A stretch of 56,516 bases of DNA from JAWKUK01 sp041398605 (GCA_041398605.1 JAWKUK010000032.1:1-56516), one strand, 5' to 3'; shown: positions 18,281-28,064, numbered from the stretch's first letter. Translations and numbers: made by a program. The notes: generated from the letters alone by a model not told the origin.

Positions 18281-21268
18281 ATGCGCACACCCCTCGAAGG
18301 AGCAACGACGCCTGTCCCCCCCGGGGCTGGCCAGGCACCCGGGACACCGCGGGGCTCCGTCGAACGGCGTCTCTCATTTGGGCAGGGTTCCTCCCTCGAG
18401 TGGGACCCTGAGACGACGGCCGTGGCGCTCCGCGCAAGCCGCATGTTCCTGGGCGGGGCCATCCTCGCGGCCGCCCTCACCGTCGTCGGGCTGACGCACG
18501 AGCAGCGAGGCTCCGCCCCGAGGGAGCTTGCGGCTGAGATCGGGGCTGCGGCTGAGTCCACTGCAGCCACCGCGGGGGCAGAGCTCACTGGCGCAGAGCG
18601 TGGCGCATTGGGCGAGTCCACGCGGGCGGCGCTTGAAGCCTTGGTGCGGCACCCCGGCGTCACGCGAGTCACGCTCCTTGGACCCGAAGGGGGCCCGTCC
18701 CTCGCCCTCAGCCGCAGCGGACCGGTCGCTCCCCGCTGGTCGACCCCGAGCGAGGTCCCGCGGGGCCAGTCCTTGGGCAGCGAGGAGCTCCGCTTGACAC
18801 GTGTCATCGACCTGCCGTCAGGTCCAGATGGCGTGCTCGTCGTCGAGGCTTCGTTCACGGCTGCGCACGCGCGCGAGGCAGAGTGGATCGCTGCGTGCGC
18901 GCGCATGCTCGTCGCGGTCTCGCTCCTCGGCGTGCTCGCTGCGCCGCTGATCGGGCGCCTCGTGGTCGGCCGTCGCGCTCGGACCTCGCCCGCGCGCGCG
19001 CGTCCTGGTTCTGGCTACGCGGCGGGCGCTGAGCCCGCGCCTACTGAGGCGCGGCGCGCATCCCCGAACCCCGACAGCGGTTACGCGGCGAACGCGGCGT
19101 TGGAGGCCACGATCACTGCGCTGCGCAGCGAGCTTGAGGCCGTCCGGCGCACGAGCGCCGTCGAGCGCGCAGCATTCCTCATCAATACGGCTCACGAATT
19201 CCGGACGCCGCTCCAGTCGATCGTTACCACTGGCGCGTTGTTGGAGGACACAGAGCTGGCGCTCGAGCAGCGCGCGCTCGTCGATCGAATCGTCCATGCT
19301 GCGTCGTCCTTGACGGCCGCTGCGGACGACGTCCTCGAATGGTCGGCCGTCGAGACCGGGACCCTCGTCCTCGAATCGTCCACGTTCGATCCGGAAGAGC
19401 TGCTGGACGAGATCGCCGACTTTGTCGGACCGTTGGCGCGTGGCCGAGAGCTCGAGGTCGTGCCGCAGCTCGGCCCGGACGTGACGCACCAGCTGCTCCT
19501 CGACGCTGGGCGGCTCCGGCGCATCGTGCTCCACCTCGTAGACAATGCTGTGCGCTACAGCGAGCGTGGCGTCGTCGAGGTCAGCCTCGGCCTCAGGCTC
19601 GCCGAGCACCATGCGACGCGCGAGCTTCCCATGGACGGCGCTGCGCAGCTCGTTTGTGTCGTCCGGGACGAGGGGCCGGGGCTGCCCGGCGAGGCCCTAG
19701 CTCGTCTCACCGGTGACCTCGCGTCCATCGAAGCGCATCGCGCCGGCGTGCGTGAGGGGCTGGGCATCGGGCTCGCCCTCTCGGCGCGCCTCGCCCGCGC
19801 GATGGGGGGCTCGTTGCGCGTCATCTCTGCGAGCAACGCGGGGACCGAGTTCGAGCTCACGCTGCCAGTCCGGCTGGGCGCGCCTCGGGTCACGAGCGCG
19901 ACCTTGGCAGAGGCGCGCGTGCTCGTCCTCGACAGCCAGCTTCGCTCGGCCGCGCATTTGGCCGGTCTCTTGCGGGATGAAGGTGCCAACGTTGATGTCG
20001 AGACCAGCACCTACGCCGGATTCGAAGCCCTCACGCGTAGCGCGCCGTTCGACCTTGTGTTCATCGCTGCTGATCTCCCTGGCCGCGACTCGTTCCTTGG
20101 CGGCGTGGAGACTCTGCGCGGAGCGTCAGCGCCGAAGATTGTCTTCGTTCATCCAGTGCTAGGGCGCAAGCTCGCGCTCCAGGCGACGGACGAGGCGGTC
20201 GCCGCGCAGTTGGCAAAGCCGATCACTCGCAACGCGCTGCTGAGCGCGCTCGCGCTCGCTGGAGCAGCGAATTCGGGCGCGGAGGCCCCCGCTCCGGAGG
20301 TCGCGTTGGCATCTGAAGCTGGGCCCGATTCCGAGCCCCATTCAGCAAGGGAGGCGACCCCCGACTGGTCCGCGCCTCCGGAGATCGGCCCCCGACTCGC
20401 GACCGGCTCGGAGGCGCACCGCGCCCGCGCTGCCAATTCGCCAACGCCACGCGTCCGAGTCTTGTTGGTCGACGACAATGAAACCAACCGACAGCTCGTC
20501 CGCTACCTGCTCGAGAAGCGCGGCTATCAGGTCGACGTCGCGAGCGACGGCGCGCGCGCGCTCGAGGCCTTTGGTTTGGCGGAGTACGACGCCGTCTTAA
20601 TGGACTGCCAGATGCCGGTCATGGACGGTTTCGAGGCGACCCGTCGCATCCGCGCCCTCGAGCAGGGAGGCGCGCGACGGACCCCAGTGCTCGCGATGTC
20701 TGCGGGCGCGTTCGGAGACGACGTGCGCGCCTGCCTCGCTGCGGGGATGGACGATCACCTCGCAAAGCCGTTTCAACCGAACGAGATGCTCGCGTGGCTC
20801 GAGGGATGGATCGCCCGCACGCTCCAAGCGCCATCGGGGGCTGTCCTCGATCCGCCTCGGCGCCGCGTGTCGGCGCGCGAAGCTGGCCTGCTCGAGCCTC
20901 CGGCGCCCCTCCTCGACCTCTCCGGCGCGTTGGACGAGTCCATGCTTGGCTCGTTGCTCGGCGACGAAGGGGGGCGTCAGCTCGCCGAGGACTTAGTCGC
21001 CACCTTCCTCGATACAGCACCGGGCGCGCTCGACGGCATCGGCCAGGGGCTCGAGACGGGCGACTTGAAGGTTGTTGCGCGCCTGGCGCACCGCTTCGTC
21101 TCCACGAGCGGCGCGGTCGGTGCCGTCCGGCTCGCGCGACTCCTGCGTGAGTTTGAGCGCGCCTGCGAACAGGCCGAGACCCGACGGGCCGCCGAGCTAG
21201 TCGTTCAAGTTCGCGGTGAGGTCGACATCGCGCGCCAAGCGCTCCAGCGCCAGCTCGGCCACTGTTGA
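18281..21268 (+). CDS. hybrid sensor histidine kinase with two receiver domains and HPt
   Basis: About 995 residues. Two membrane helices (about 53-71 and 203-228) flank an extracytoplasmic sensor region with no recognised fold. A linker and coiled coil lead to HisKA (NTAHEFRTPLQS, His about 305), then HATPase_c (HLVDNAVRYSE, DEGPGLPG, GLGIGLALSARLA). A first receiver domain (LVLDSQ to FIAADLPG) lacks the phospho-acceptor Asp and is probably structural. The second (LLVDDNETNRQL, VLMDCQMPVMDGFEATRRI, KPF) looks functional. The C-terminal HPt has RLAHRFVSTSGAVGA. The architecture matches BarA/ArcB-like phosphorelay kinases; no cognate output regulator is adjacent. Start ATG 18281 leaves a 52-bp gap after hflX. 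Confidence 0.92.
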   Translation: MRTPLEGATTPVPPGAGQAPGTPRGSVERRLSFGQGSSLEWDPETTAVALRASRMFLGGAILAAALTVVGLTHEQRGSAPRELAAEIGAAAESTAATAGAELTGAERGALGESTRAALEALVRHPGVTRVTLLGPEGGPSLALSRSGPVAPRWSTPSEVPRGQSLGSEELRLTRVIDLPSGPDGVLVVEASFTAAHAREAEWIAACARMLVAVSLLGVLAAPLIGRLVVGRRARTSPARARPGSGYAAGAEPAPTEARRASPNPDSGYAANAALEATITALRSELEAVRRTSAVERAAFLINTAHEFRTPLQSIVTTGALLEDTELALEQRALVDRIVHAASSLTAAADDVLEWSAVETGTLVLESSTFDPEELLDEIADFVGPLARGRELEVVPQLGPDVTHQLLLDAGRLRRIVLHLVDNAVRYSERGVVEVSLGLRLAEHHATRELPMDGAAQLVCVVRDEGPGLPGEALARLTGDLASIEAHRAGVREGLGIGLALSARLARAMGGSLRVISASNAGTEFELTLPVRLGAPRVTSATLAEARVLVLDSQLRSAAHLAGLLRDEGANVDVETSTYAGFEALTRSAPFDLVFIAADLPGRDSFLGGVETLRGASAPKIVFVHPVLGRKLALQATDEAVAAQLAKPITRNALLSALALAGAANSGAEAPAPEVALASEAGPDSEPHSAREATPDWSAPPEIGPRLATGSEAHRARAANSPTPRVRVLLVDDNETNRQLVRYLLEKRGYQVDVASDGARALEAFGLAEYDAVLMDCQMPVMDGFEATRRIRALEQGGARRTPVLAMSAGAFGDDVRACLAAGMDDHLAKPFQPNEMLAWLEGWIARTLQAPSGAVLDPPRRRVSAREAGLLEPPAPLLDLSGALDESMLGSLLGDEGGRQLAEDLVATFLDTAPGALDGIGQGLETGDLKVVARLAHRFVSTSGAVGAVRLARLLREFERACEQAETRRAAELVVQVRGEVDIARQALQRQLGHC

Positions 21269-21302
21269 GGATGGTCCGAGCGCGGGCGAGCTCGGGCGAC
21301 GG

Positions 21303-21809
21303 TCACTCGCCTAGGAGCAGCTCGATGTCGGGCAGCAGGAGCACCTTGCCGGCGACGATGCCGTCTGCGCTGGAGAGGTCGTTGTAGCGCGCGACGGCCG
21401 GGACGAGCTCTCTCAGCCGGCCCTTCCCGTAGTGCTTCTGGCAGATGACCCCGAGCACATCGTTCGGCTGCACCTCGTACTCGAAGTCGGGGGCGTACCG
21501 ACGCCCTGTGTGCGCTGCGCTCGGTGCCGTGCCTGCGGGGGCGTCCGAATCCGCGCCCGGTGTCGGCTCCGGCCCTGGCTCGAGCCCTGCTTCAGGGCGC
21601 GCGAGGGGCGGCAGCGGCGCCGCCCCGCTCGGGCGCCCGAGCACGAGCTCGCTCCAGCCTGCGCGGCCGTCGCTGCGGCTCGCAGCGTCCTTCGGGATCC
21701 CATACTCAAGCGCGCGCTGTTCCCGTAGGCGCTGGGTCATGCGTCCCTGCCAGGTCGCGGCCGACAGGAACAAGCCGCCGAGCAGGAGGAGGCCGAGGAG
21801 TGCGCGCAT
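21303..21809 (-). CDS. membrane-anchored LysM domain protein
   Basis: 168 residues. An N-terminal hydrophobic segment (ALLGLLLLGGLFLSAATW) serves as anchor or signal. A Pro/Ala/Glu-rich linker of about 70 residues follows. A C-terminal LysM module (YEVQPNDVLGVICQKHYG to VLLLPDIELL) would bind peptidoglycan or chitin-like glycans. It lies 165 bp beyond secDF on the same strand, separated by a strong hairpin, so separate transcription is likely. Confidence 0.8.
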   Translation of the reverse strand: MRALLGLLLLGGLFLSAATWQGRMTQRLREQRALEYGIPKDAASRSDGRAGWSELVLGRPSGAAPLPPLARPEAGLEPGPEPTPGADSDAPAGTAPSAAHTGRRYAPDFEYEVQPNDVLGVICQKHYGKGRLRELVPAVARYNDLSSADGIVAGKVLLLPDIELLLGE

Positions 21810-21906
21810 CGCGCCTCCGATTCTGGCGACTTTGGTCGCTGCGCTCCAGGGGTGATCGGTCGCGTTCAGCCGATGGCCCGCGACCGCGGCGCCGTGGCCC
21901 TACGAA

Positions 21907-21940
21907 GAGGGGGGCCGTCGCCGGTGCGACGGCCCCCCTC
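21907..21940 (-). terminator. strong hairpin after secDF
   Basis: GAGGGGGGCCGTCGC (21907-21921) pairs perfectly over 15 bp with GCGACGGCCCCCCTC (21926-21940) around a CGGT loop, 35 bp past the secDF stop. There is no T run on either side, so termination may need Rho or depend on stem strength alone. Confidence 0.65.
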
Positions 21941-21974
21941 GGGCGCCCTCGGAGGTGCCTCCGGCGTGTGTGGC

Positions 21975-24956
21975 TCAGGGGAGCTGGGCCACCGGCGACG
22001 GCGCGCTGGGGGCGGTCTCGCCGTGCTTCGCGATGCGGCGCTTCTCGAGCCAGAGCAGCACGGGGCTCGCGACGAAGATCGAGGAGTAGGTACCGATCAA
22101 GATGCCGACGAGCATCGCGAAGCCGAAGCTCTCGAGGGAGTTCCGGGTGCCGTAGTTGAACCCGAACATGATGATGACCGCGAGCATCGTCGTGCCCGAA
22201 GTGAGCAACGTACGGGCGAGGGTCTGGTTCACCGACAGGTCGATGACGTCCTCCATCGCGCGGTTGTACTTCGGCAGGTTCTCACGGATACGGTCGAACA
22301 CGACGATGGTGTCGTTCAAGGAGTAGCCGATGATCGTGAGGAAGGCCGCGATCATCGTCAGGTTGATCTCCGCCTCCACGAGGTCGAAGTGCACCGCGAT
22401 CCCGAGGACGCCGAGGGTGATGAGCACGTCGTGCACGAGCGCCGCGACAGCCGCGAGGCCGTAGCTGTACTCCGAGAAGCGCACGCGGATGTACATCACG
22501 ACCGCGAACAGGGAGAGGAGCATGGCGAGGATCGCCTTGTCACGTAGCTCTTGGACGACCTGCGGGCCGACCGACTCCGACTGCGGGATCGGGCGCTCCC
22601 AGGTGAACGGCTGCCCGTTCGAGTCTCTCTCGTTGGCGAATGCGTCCTCGATGTTGGCGTTCAGCGTCGAGGTCTGCGCCGTGGCCGCGGTCCGCGCGTT
22701 GAACGTGAAGGAAGCGCCGCTCTCGCTGTCGGCAGCTTGCACGACGACCTCGCTCAGGCCGATGCCCTCGAGCTTCTTCTGGATGTCCGCGATCGGGTGC
22801 GTCTGCTCAAAATAGAGCAGGGCGCCTGTGATCTCTCCGGCGTTGGCCGTCGCGTCGATCGGGCCGCGGGAGAGCATGTCCGTCAGGGCACGCTGCACCG
22901 TCTGGCGATACGTGTTGCCGTCGCCGGCCTCGCCCGTCGCGGACTTGAACTCGAGCCGGAACTGACGGTAGAGGCCGCCGCTCCCCGAGCTGCTGATCTC
23001 CTGGACGATCGCACCCTTGAACGTGTCGTCGATGCCGCGCACAGCTTCGGTGACCGCTGCCTTCGATTGCGCTTCGCGGGTCACGATGGTCATCGTGTTG
23101 CCGCCGATGAAGTCGATGCCGTACTTCTCGTGCGCCGGCAGGATCGCGAAGCTCACGACGCCGAGGACGATCGCGATGAGCGAGATCGTCAACGCCTTGG
23201 GCGCCATCGCCATGAACTTGAACTTCGTGTCCTGGACGAAGCGCATCATGTTGAAGTGCTCGACGCCCCGCTCGAACGCAAAGTGCATCAGCACACGCGT
23301 CAGCACGAGCGAGGAGAACAGCGACGTGATGATGCCGATGCACAGCGTCGCGGCGAAGCCCTTCACGGGGCCGGAGCCCTCGAAGAACAAGATGAGTCCG
23401 GTGATGAGCGTCGTCAGGTTCGCGTCGAGAATCGTCGACAGCGCGTTGTCGAAGCCGTCCTTCGCGGCCTGCAACGTCTTGCGTCCCTTCAGGACCTCCT
23501 CGCGGACACGCTCGAAGATCAGGATGTTGGCGTCGATCGCCATGCCGACGGTCAGCACGATGCCCGCGACGCCAGGCAGCGTCAGGGTCGCGTGCATGAT
23601 CCGCATCGCGCCGAGGAGCAACAGCAGGTTGAAGCCGAGCGATAGGGCCGTGAACAGACCGAGCAGGCGGTAGTACACGATCCCGAAGATCACGACGGCG
23701 CTCAGGCCGACGATACCACTGATCGTTCCGCGGCGGACGTAGTCGGCGCCGAGCGTCGCGCCGACGCTCTCTTCGCTCTCGAACTTCGGCGAGATCTTGA
23801 GCGAGCCCGACTTCAGGACCTTGATCAGGTCTTGGACCTCTTCCTCGCGGAAGCCTCGCGCGCCGCCGTCGATCCGGCCGCCGCCCGTGAGCGCCGACTT
23901 GATGTTCGGCATGGTGGCGATCTCGTCGTTGATGACGATCGCCATTTGGTTGTCGACGTGGGCCCCGGTGTAGTCCCCGAAGTCGGTGCCGCGGCCGGAC
24001 TTGATGTCGAAGCCGACGGCGGGGAAGCCGATGTCGTCCTGGGTCTGGCGCACCGCAGCGACGTCGCCGCCGCCGAAGCGCCAGTCCGGGTCCTTCTCGA
24101 CGATGAGCGGGACGAGGTTCCGTTTCAGCAACTCCGCCTGCGAGACGTCGCTCTTGAGGTCGGCCTCGGAGCTCTTGCTCGGGTAGAAGCGCAGGCGGCT
24201 CAGCGGGCTGCCGGGGTTCTCCGTCGCGAGCTTCAGGTTGTAGTCACCGATCGGCAGCTCGGGGTTCGCGTCGATCCACGCCTTGGCCTTTTCGGTCTCG
24301 ATGTCGAGGCCCGACGCGCCTTCGAGGTCGCCCTCGTTGGCGCGCATGAAGAACTCCATCCGGCCCGTGTTCTCGATGAGCGACTTCCACGGATCCGCGG
24401 CGATCAACTTGACGCGCTCGCCCGCAGCGTGCTCGGCCGCCACCGTCTTCGTCTGCCCGCGGCGGGCGCCGGCGAGGATCGATCCCTTGCGCTCGCTATA
24501 GGTGATCTCTTCATCGCCGATGCGGATCACGCCGCCCGTGGTCGGGAAGCGGTCCCATTGCGCCTCGTCCGCCTCGGCCAAGAGGATCGTGCCGTCGGCG
24601 GCGCCAAGGGCCTGCGCCAAGCTGGTCTCGACGTCATTCGCGACGGCGCTCGCGCTGCCGGGGATCTCGATCACGATCCGGTTGCCGCCGACCCGTCGGA
24701 TCACGACGCCGCGCGTTCCGGTCGGGTCGACACGCGCCGTCCAGATCGCGACGAGCTCGGCCATCACGTCCGCGTCGGACTGCTGCGCCGAGACCACGCC
24801 CGCGTCGCGCGCTGCCTGGATGTCGACGCTGTACGTGAGGCGCGTGCCCCCCTCGAGGTCGAGCCCGAGACGGAAGGGCAGGACGAACTGAGCGATGAGC
24901 GCGGCGACGAACGCCACGACGAGCATCGTGAGCTTGCGGTTGAGTTTGTCGACCAT
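21975..24956 (-). CDS. secDF: protein translocase SecDF fusion
   Basis: 993 residues combining SecD and SecF, the proton-driven RND-family subunits that pull proteins through SecYEG from the periplasmic side. The SecD half opens with a membrane helix and GLDLEGGTRLTY, then a large periplasmic domain, then helices including GIVLTVGMAIDANILIFERV (the conserved D/E-rich helix). The SecF half, from about residue 570, has GIDFIGGNTMTI and SLNDTIVVFDRIREN. Fusions of this kind are common in Bacillus and several other phyla. The periplasmic part has an extra segment (about residues 140-215) compared with E. coli SecD. YajC is not next to it. Confidence 0.96.
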   Translation of the reverse strand: MVDKLNRKLTMLVVAFVAALIAQFVLPFRLGLDLEGGTRLTYSVDIQAARDAGVVSAQQSDADVMAELVAIWTARVDPTGTRGVVIRRVGGNRIVIEIPGSASAVANDVETSLAQALGAADGTILLAEADEAQWDRFPTTGGVIRIGDEEITYSERKGSILAGARRGQTKTVAAEHAAGERVKLIAADPWKSLIENTGRMEFFMRANEGDLEGASGLDIETEKAKAWIDANPELPIGDYNLKLATENPGSPLSRLRFYPSKSSEADLKSDVSQAELLKRNLVPLIVEKDPDWRFGGGDVAAVRQTQDDIGFPAVGFDIKSGRGTDFGDYTGAHVDNQMAIVINDEIATMPNIKSALTGGGRIDGGARGFREEEVQDLIKVLKSGSLKISPKFESEESVGATLGADYVRRGTISGIVGLSAVVIFGIVYYRLLGLFTALSLGFNLLLLLGAMRIMHATLTLPGVAGIVLTVGMAIDANILIFERVREEVLKGRKTLQAAKDGFDNALSTILDANLTTLITGLILFFEGSGPVKGFAATLCIGIITSLFSSLVLTRVLMHFAFERGVEHFNMMRFVQDTKFKFMAMAPKALTISLIAIVLGVVSFAILPAHEKYGIDFIGGNTMTIVTREAQSKAAVTEAVRGIDDTFKGAIVQEISSSGSGGLYRQFRLEFKSATGEAGDGNTYRQTVQRALTDMLSRGPIDATANAGEITGALLYFEQTHPIADIQKKLEGIGLSEVVVQAADSESGASFTFNARTAATAQTSTLNANIEDAFANERDSNGQPFTWERPIPQSESVGPQVVQELRDKAILAMLLSLFAVVMYIRVRFSEYSYGLAAVAALVHDVLITLGVLGIAVHFDLVEAEINLTMIAAFLTIIGYSLNDTIVVFDRIRENLPKYNRAMEDVIDLSVNQTLARTLLTSGTTMLAVIIMFGFNYGTRNSLESFGFAMLVGILIGTYSSIFVASPVLLWLEKRRIAKHGETAPSAPSPVAQLP

Positions 24957-25178
24957 CGGAGGTCAGGCGCGGGCCGTGTGGAGCGAGGAGGGGGCTGCCA
25001 CGGACTGTGGCAGGGCGGGTTCAGCCGGCGAGGCCGAGCCCATGTGGGTGGGGCGGGACACACCCGGCCGCGCGTCGCTGCGCTCTCGTCAGCGTCCAAC
25101 GCGGCCCGGTATGCTCGGGACCTCGCGGCGCCACACCGGAAAGGCTGGCTCGGCCCGCGAGGTCCCTGGCCCCAGAGG

Positions 25179-25606
25179 TCACTCTGCGGAGGGCGCTTCG
25201 GCAGCAGTCTGCGCCGCGCGCCGGGTCTTCTCGGACTCGCGTCCGAGGCGCACCTTCTCGCCGAGCAGCTCCTTGAGGCGCGTCTTCTTGCCCGTGCGTT
25301 CGCGCAGGTAGAACAGCTTCGCCTGGCGGGCCTTGCCGCGCCGCGTCACGAGGATGTCCTTCACGCGCGGGCCGTGCAGCGGGAACACGCGCTCGACGCC
25401 CTCACCCTGCACGATGCGGCGCACGATGATGGCGCGGCGGATGCCGCGACCCTTGATGGCGATGATCGTGCCCTTGAAGGGCTGGATCCGCTCCTTGTCG
25501 CCTTCCTTGATGAGGTACTTGACCTCGACGTCGTCCCCTACGTTCAACAGGGGAGCGCCGCCGCGTCCTTGCTCATCTCGGCTTCGAGTTGGTCGATGAC
25601 GTTCAT
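25179..25606 (-). CDS. rplS: 50S ribosomal protein L19 (one frameshift)
   Basis: The usual L19 start appears as MNVIDQLEAEMSKDAAALP from ATG 25606, then the frame shifts to NVGDDVEVKYLIKEGDKERI and continues normally (GTIIAIKGRGIRR, GVERVFPLHGPRV, RRGKARQAKLFYLR). Restoring one base at about 25547-25551 gives 142 residues, which includes a short Ala/Glu-rich tail. The in-frame TTG at 25547 could start a shortened protein, but it would lack the conserved N-terminal helix. Since rplS is essential or nearly so, an assembly indel is the simplest explanation. It follows trmD as in many bacteria. Confidence 0.92.
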
Positions 25607-25823
25607 GATCTCGATTTCGCAGTCCTGCTCGAGTTGTGCTTGCTGGCGTAGCACCGCGCTCGAGCAGCGCGGTCGGGCCGTTCGTCCTGTCCCTCGCGCG
25701 GCGCGGATGCGCCGTTCGAATGGGCCGTGACGTGTGCGTTGGGGGTCAGTGAAGGTGAAAGGAGTCGCGGTCAGCCCGCTGCGCCGAACGGCGCCGCGGG
25801 GTGACCGCGGAGGCGGTCGTTGT

Positions 25824-26528
25824 TCAACTCGGGCGATCGGTCGGCGCGCCGAGGTCTGGCCGCCGCGCCCGGGTACGGTCGCGTGCAGCCTGGGCTCGCC
25901 AGCGCTCGATCGCGGCGTGGTCGCCGCCGAGCAGGACGTCGGGGGCGGCGAGGCCGCGGAAGAGCCTCGGGCGGGTGTAGTGGGGGTGGTCGAGGCCCCC
26001 TTCCGCAGCCGGCGTGAACGACTCCTGAATGGCGGAGCGGTCGTCACCGAGGGCGCCCGGCACGAGCCGCGCGGCGGCTTCTACGGCGCACAACGCCGCG
26101 AGCTCACCGCCCGCGAGCACGAAGTCGCCGAGGGAGAAGAACTCGAACTCGAGCGACTCGAAGATGCGCTCGTCGAAGCCTTCGTAGCGGCCACAGAGCA
26201 GCAGCGTTCGCTCGCTCGTCGACAGCGACGTCGCTGCGGCTTGGTCGAAGCGGTTGCCGGACGGGCACGCTGCGAGGCGCCGGTGCGGGCCATAACGAGC
26301 GTCGATCCATTCGACGGCTTCGACGATCGGTTCGGGCTTCAGGACCATGCCTGGGCCGCCGCCAAACGGGCGATCGTCCACCGTGCGGTGTCGGTCGCGC
26401 GCAAAGTCGCGGAAGTCGATCACGCGCGTCGCCACGAGGCCGCGCGCGCGGGCGATGCCGAGGATGCCGACGTCGAGGTAGGACTCGACCGCCTCGGGGA
26501 AGAGGGTCAGGATGGTAAAGAGCGGCAC
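25824..26528 (-). CDS. trmD: tRNA (guanine-N1-)-methyltransferase
   Basis: About 234 residues from GTG 26528, chosen because the family begins with a short strand (here LFTILTLFPEAVESYL). TrmD methylates G37 of tRNAs with a G36 and prevents frameshifting. The knotted SAM-binding core is visible: RTVDDRPFGGGPGMVLKPEP, then LLLCGRYEGFDERI, then FVLAGGELAALCAVEAAARL. The C-terminal part includes HPHYTRP, conserved in the family. The frame extends further upstream, but that part overlaps the ribE promoter and has no similarity to TrmD. Confidence 0.95.
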   Translation of the reverse strand: MPLFTILTLFPEAVESYLDVGILGIARARGLVATRVIDFRDFARDRHRTVDDRPFGGGPGMVLKPEPIVEAVEWIDARYGPHRRLAACPSGNRFDQAAATSLSTSERTLLLCGRYEGFDERIFESLEFEFFSLGDFVLAGGELAALCAVEAAARLVPGALGDDRSAIQESFTPAAEGGLDHPHYTRPRLFRGLAAPDVLLGGDHAAIERWRAQAARDRTRARRPDLGAPTDRPS

Positions 26529-26730
26529 GCCAGGGGCCTGGAAAGGCCCAGCAGGGTAGAGCCAGCAAGCGTTTGGGTCAAGGTCGTGCTGACCCGCACG
26601 CTCGTCTTCCGCCGGTATGCCTCGAATCTCGCCGCAGAACCAGCTAGGACTGCACGCCTCGGCGCCCTCCGGCCCCGACGCGCTCGCACGACCAACGCCC
26701 CAAAGCCCGCCCCACAGCCCGCAACACAGC

Positions 26731-27342
26731 ATGTTCACCGGCCTCGTCGAAGTCTGCACCACGGTCGCTAGCGTCGAGGCGCGGGGGACGGGGGTGCGGC
26801 TCTCTGTCGCTCGTCCCGCGCCCTCCGGCAGCGCCGCAGGCGCCTTCGACCCCGCGGTCGGGGACAGCGTCGCCGTCTCCGGCTGCTGCCTGACGGTCAC
26901 GAAGGCCGGCGGCGATCACCTCGCGTTCGACGTCTCGTCCGAGACGCTCGCGCGCACCTGGTTCCGCGGGATCGAGCCGGGTCGTCGGGTGAACTTGGAG
27001 CGCGCGCTGCGCCTCGGCGATCGGCTCGACGGCCACATGGTCAGCGGCCACGTCGACGCCGTCGGCGTCATCAGCGGGATCGAAGACACCGGCGACGGCG
27101 GCTGGCGCCTCGCGGTCGACGTCCCACGCGGATTCGAGCGCTGGCTCGTCGACAAAGGCAGCGTGACGGTCGACGGCATCTCGTTGACCGTCGTCGAGCC
27201 GGCGGGCCAACGCTTCTACGTCGCCGTCATTCCGCACACGATCGCGGTGACCCACCTGGCGACCGCGCGCGTCGGCCAGGAAGTCAACCTCGAGGCCGAC
27301 CTCGTCGGCAAATGGGTCGAGCGCCTCGCACGGCGCACTTGA
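26731..27342 (+). CDS. ribE: riboflavin synthase alpha subunit
   Basis: 203 residues starting MFTGLVE, the standard beginning of the enzyme, which joins two lumazine molecules to give riboflavin. The two tandem lumazine-binding repeats are evident: SGCCLTV with ETL in the first half, and HMVSGHVD with VDGISLTVVE and IPHT in the second. It stands alone; ribB/ribA/ribH are not adjacent. Divergent from trmD. Confidence 0.95.
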   Translation: MFTGLVEVCTTVASVEARGTGVRLSVARPAPSGSAAGAFDPAVGDSVAVSGCCLTVTKAGGDHLAFDVSSETLARTWFRGIEPGRRVNLERALRLGDRLDGHMVSGHVDAVGVISGIEDTGDGGWRLAVDVPRGFERWLVDKGSVTVDGISLTVVEPAGQRFYVAVIPHTIAVTHLATARVGQEVNLEADLVGKWVERLARRT

Positions 27343-27395
27343 GCTTGCACCTCGCCCCCGGCAGTGAGGGGCCGCCACGCCCTGGCGAGCGCCCG

Positions 27396-27815
27396 TCAGA
27401 ACGGTGACCCGGGGGTGCTCGGCGGGGGTTGCGGAGGCTGCGGCCGGGCGGGGGTCGGTTCGGCCTTCGGCGCGGCGGGTTGCGCTGCCTTCACCGGCGC
27501 CTTCGGCGCGGCCGGCTCGTCGCACACGAGCTCGCGCATCGAGCGGCCGACCTTGAAGCGCACGACACGGCGCGGCGGCACGAGCACCTTCTTCAGCGTG
27601 CGCGGGTTTTGGGCGCGGCGCTGGCTGCGCTCGCGGATCTCGAACACCCCGAACTCGCGGAACTCCAGCCGGTTCCCCCGGGCGAGCTCAGCGATGATCT
27701 CGTCGAGGAAGCGCTGCACGACGTCCCGGACCACCACCTTGGTCTGATTGAGCTCCTCCGCGATCCGATGGACCAGCTCCTTCTTGGTCACGGTGCGTCC
27801 GTCAGGCTCCGTCAT
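27396..27815 (-). CDS. HU/IHF-family DNA-binding protein with Pro/Ala-rich tail
   Basis: 139 residues. The first 95 form an HU/IHF domain: TKKELVHRIAEELNQTK, then LEFREFGVFEIRERSQRRAQ, NPRT and VVRFKVGRSMREL. An extra C-terminal tail of about 45 residues is rich in Pro and Ala (AAPKAEPTPARPQPPQPPP). The position of NPRT matches the DNA-intercalating arm of HU/IHF proteins. Start ATG 27815 gives the usual N-terminus; the frame extends upstream but that part is Pro/Arg-rich. The tail may modulate DNA or protein contacts. Confidence 0.9.
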   Translation of the reverse strand: MTEPDGRTVTKKELVHRIAEELNQTKVVVRDVVQRFLDEIIAELARGNRLEFREFGVFEIRERSQRRAQNPRTLKKVLVPPRRVVRFKVGRSMRELVCDEPAAPKAPVKAAQPAAPKAEPTPARPQPPQPPPSTPGSPF

Positions 27816-28064
27816 AGGGTCGTGGTGGGGTTGCGGTCCGGGGCGGGACCTGGGCTGGGGCAGGGCAGCCAATAGGGGGCGGCCAACGGAGGGGGGCGGG
27901 TCGCTCCAGAGCGGGGGGCGGGCGGCCGGCAGGGGCGCCTCATTCTGGGGCGGCAGGGCGCTCGCATGTCTCTTCGGCCAGAGCTTCCCGCCGACTCAAC
28001 TCCCTGTCAAGTAACGAGTTGCGGCAGACCCGCGGCGCCGACTGGGGCGGCGCTCCGGCTGCGC

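Noticed and set aside
23832..25730. 632-residue plus-strand frame opposite secDF and rplS
   Set aside because: It mirrors codon positions of secDF, is rich in Arg/Asp/Val/His and crosses two real genes; no domain recognised.
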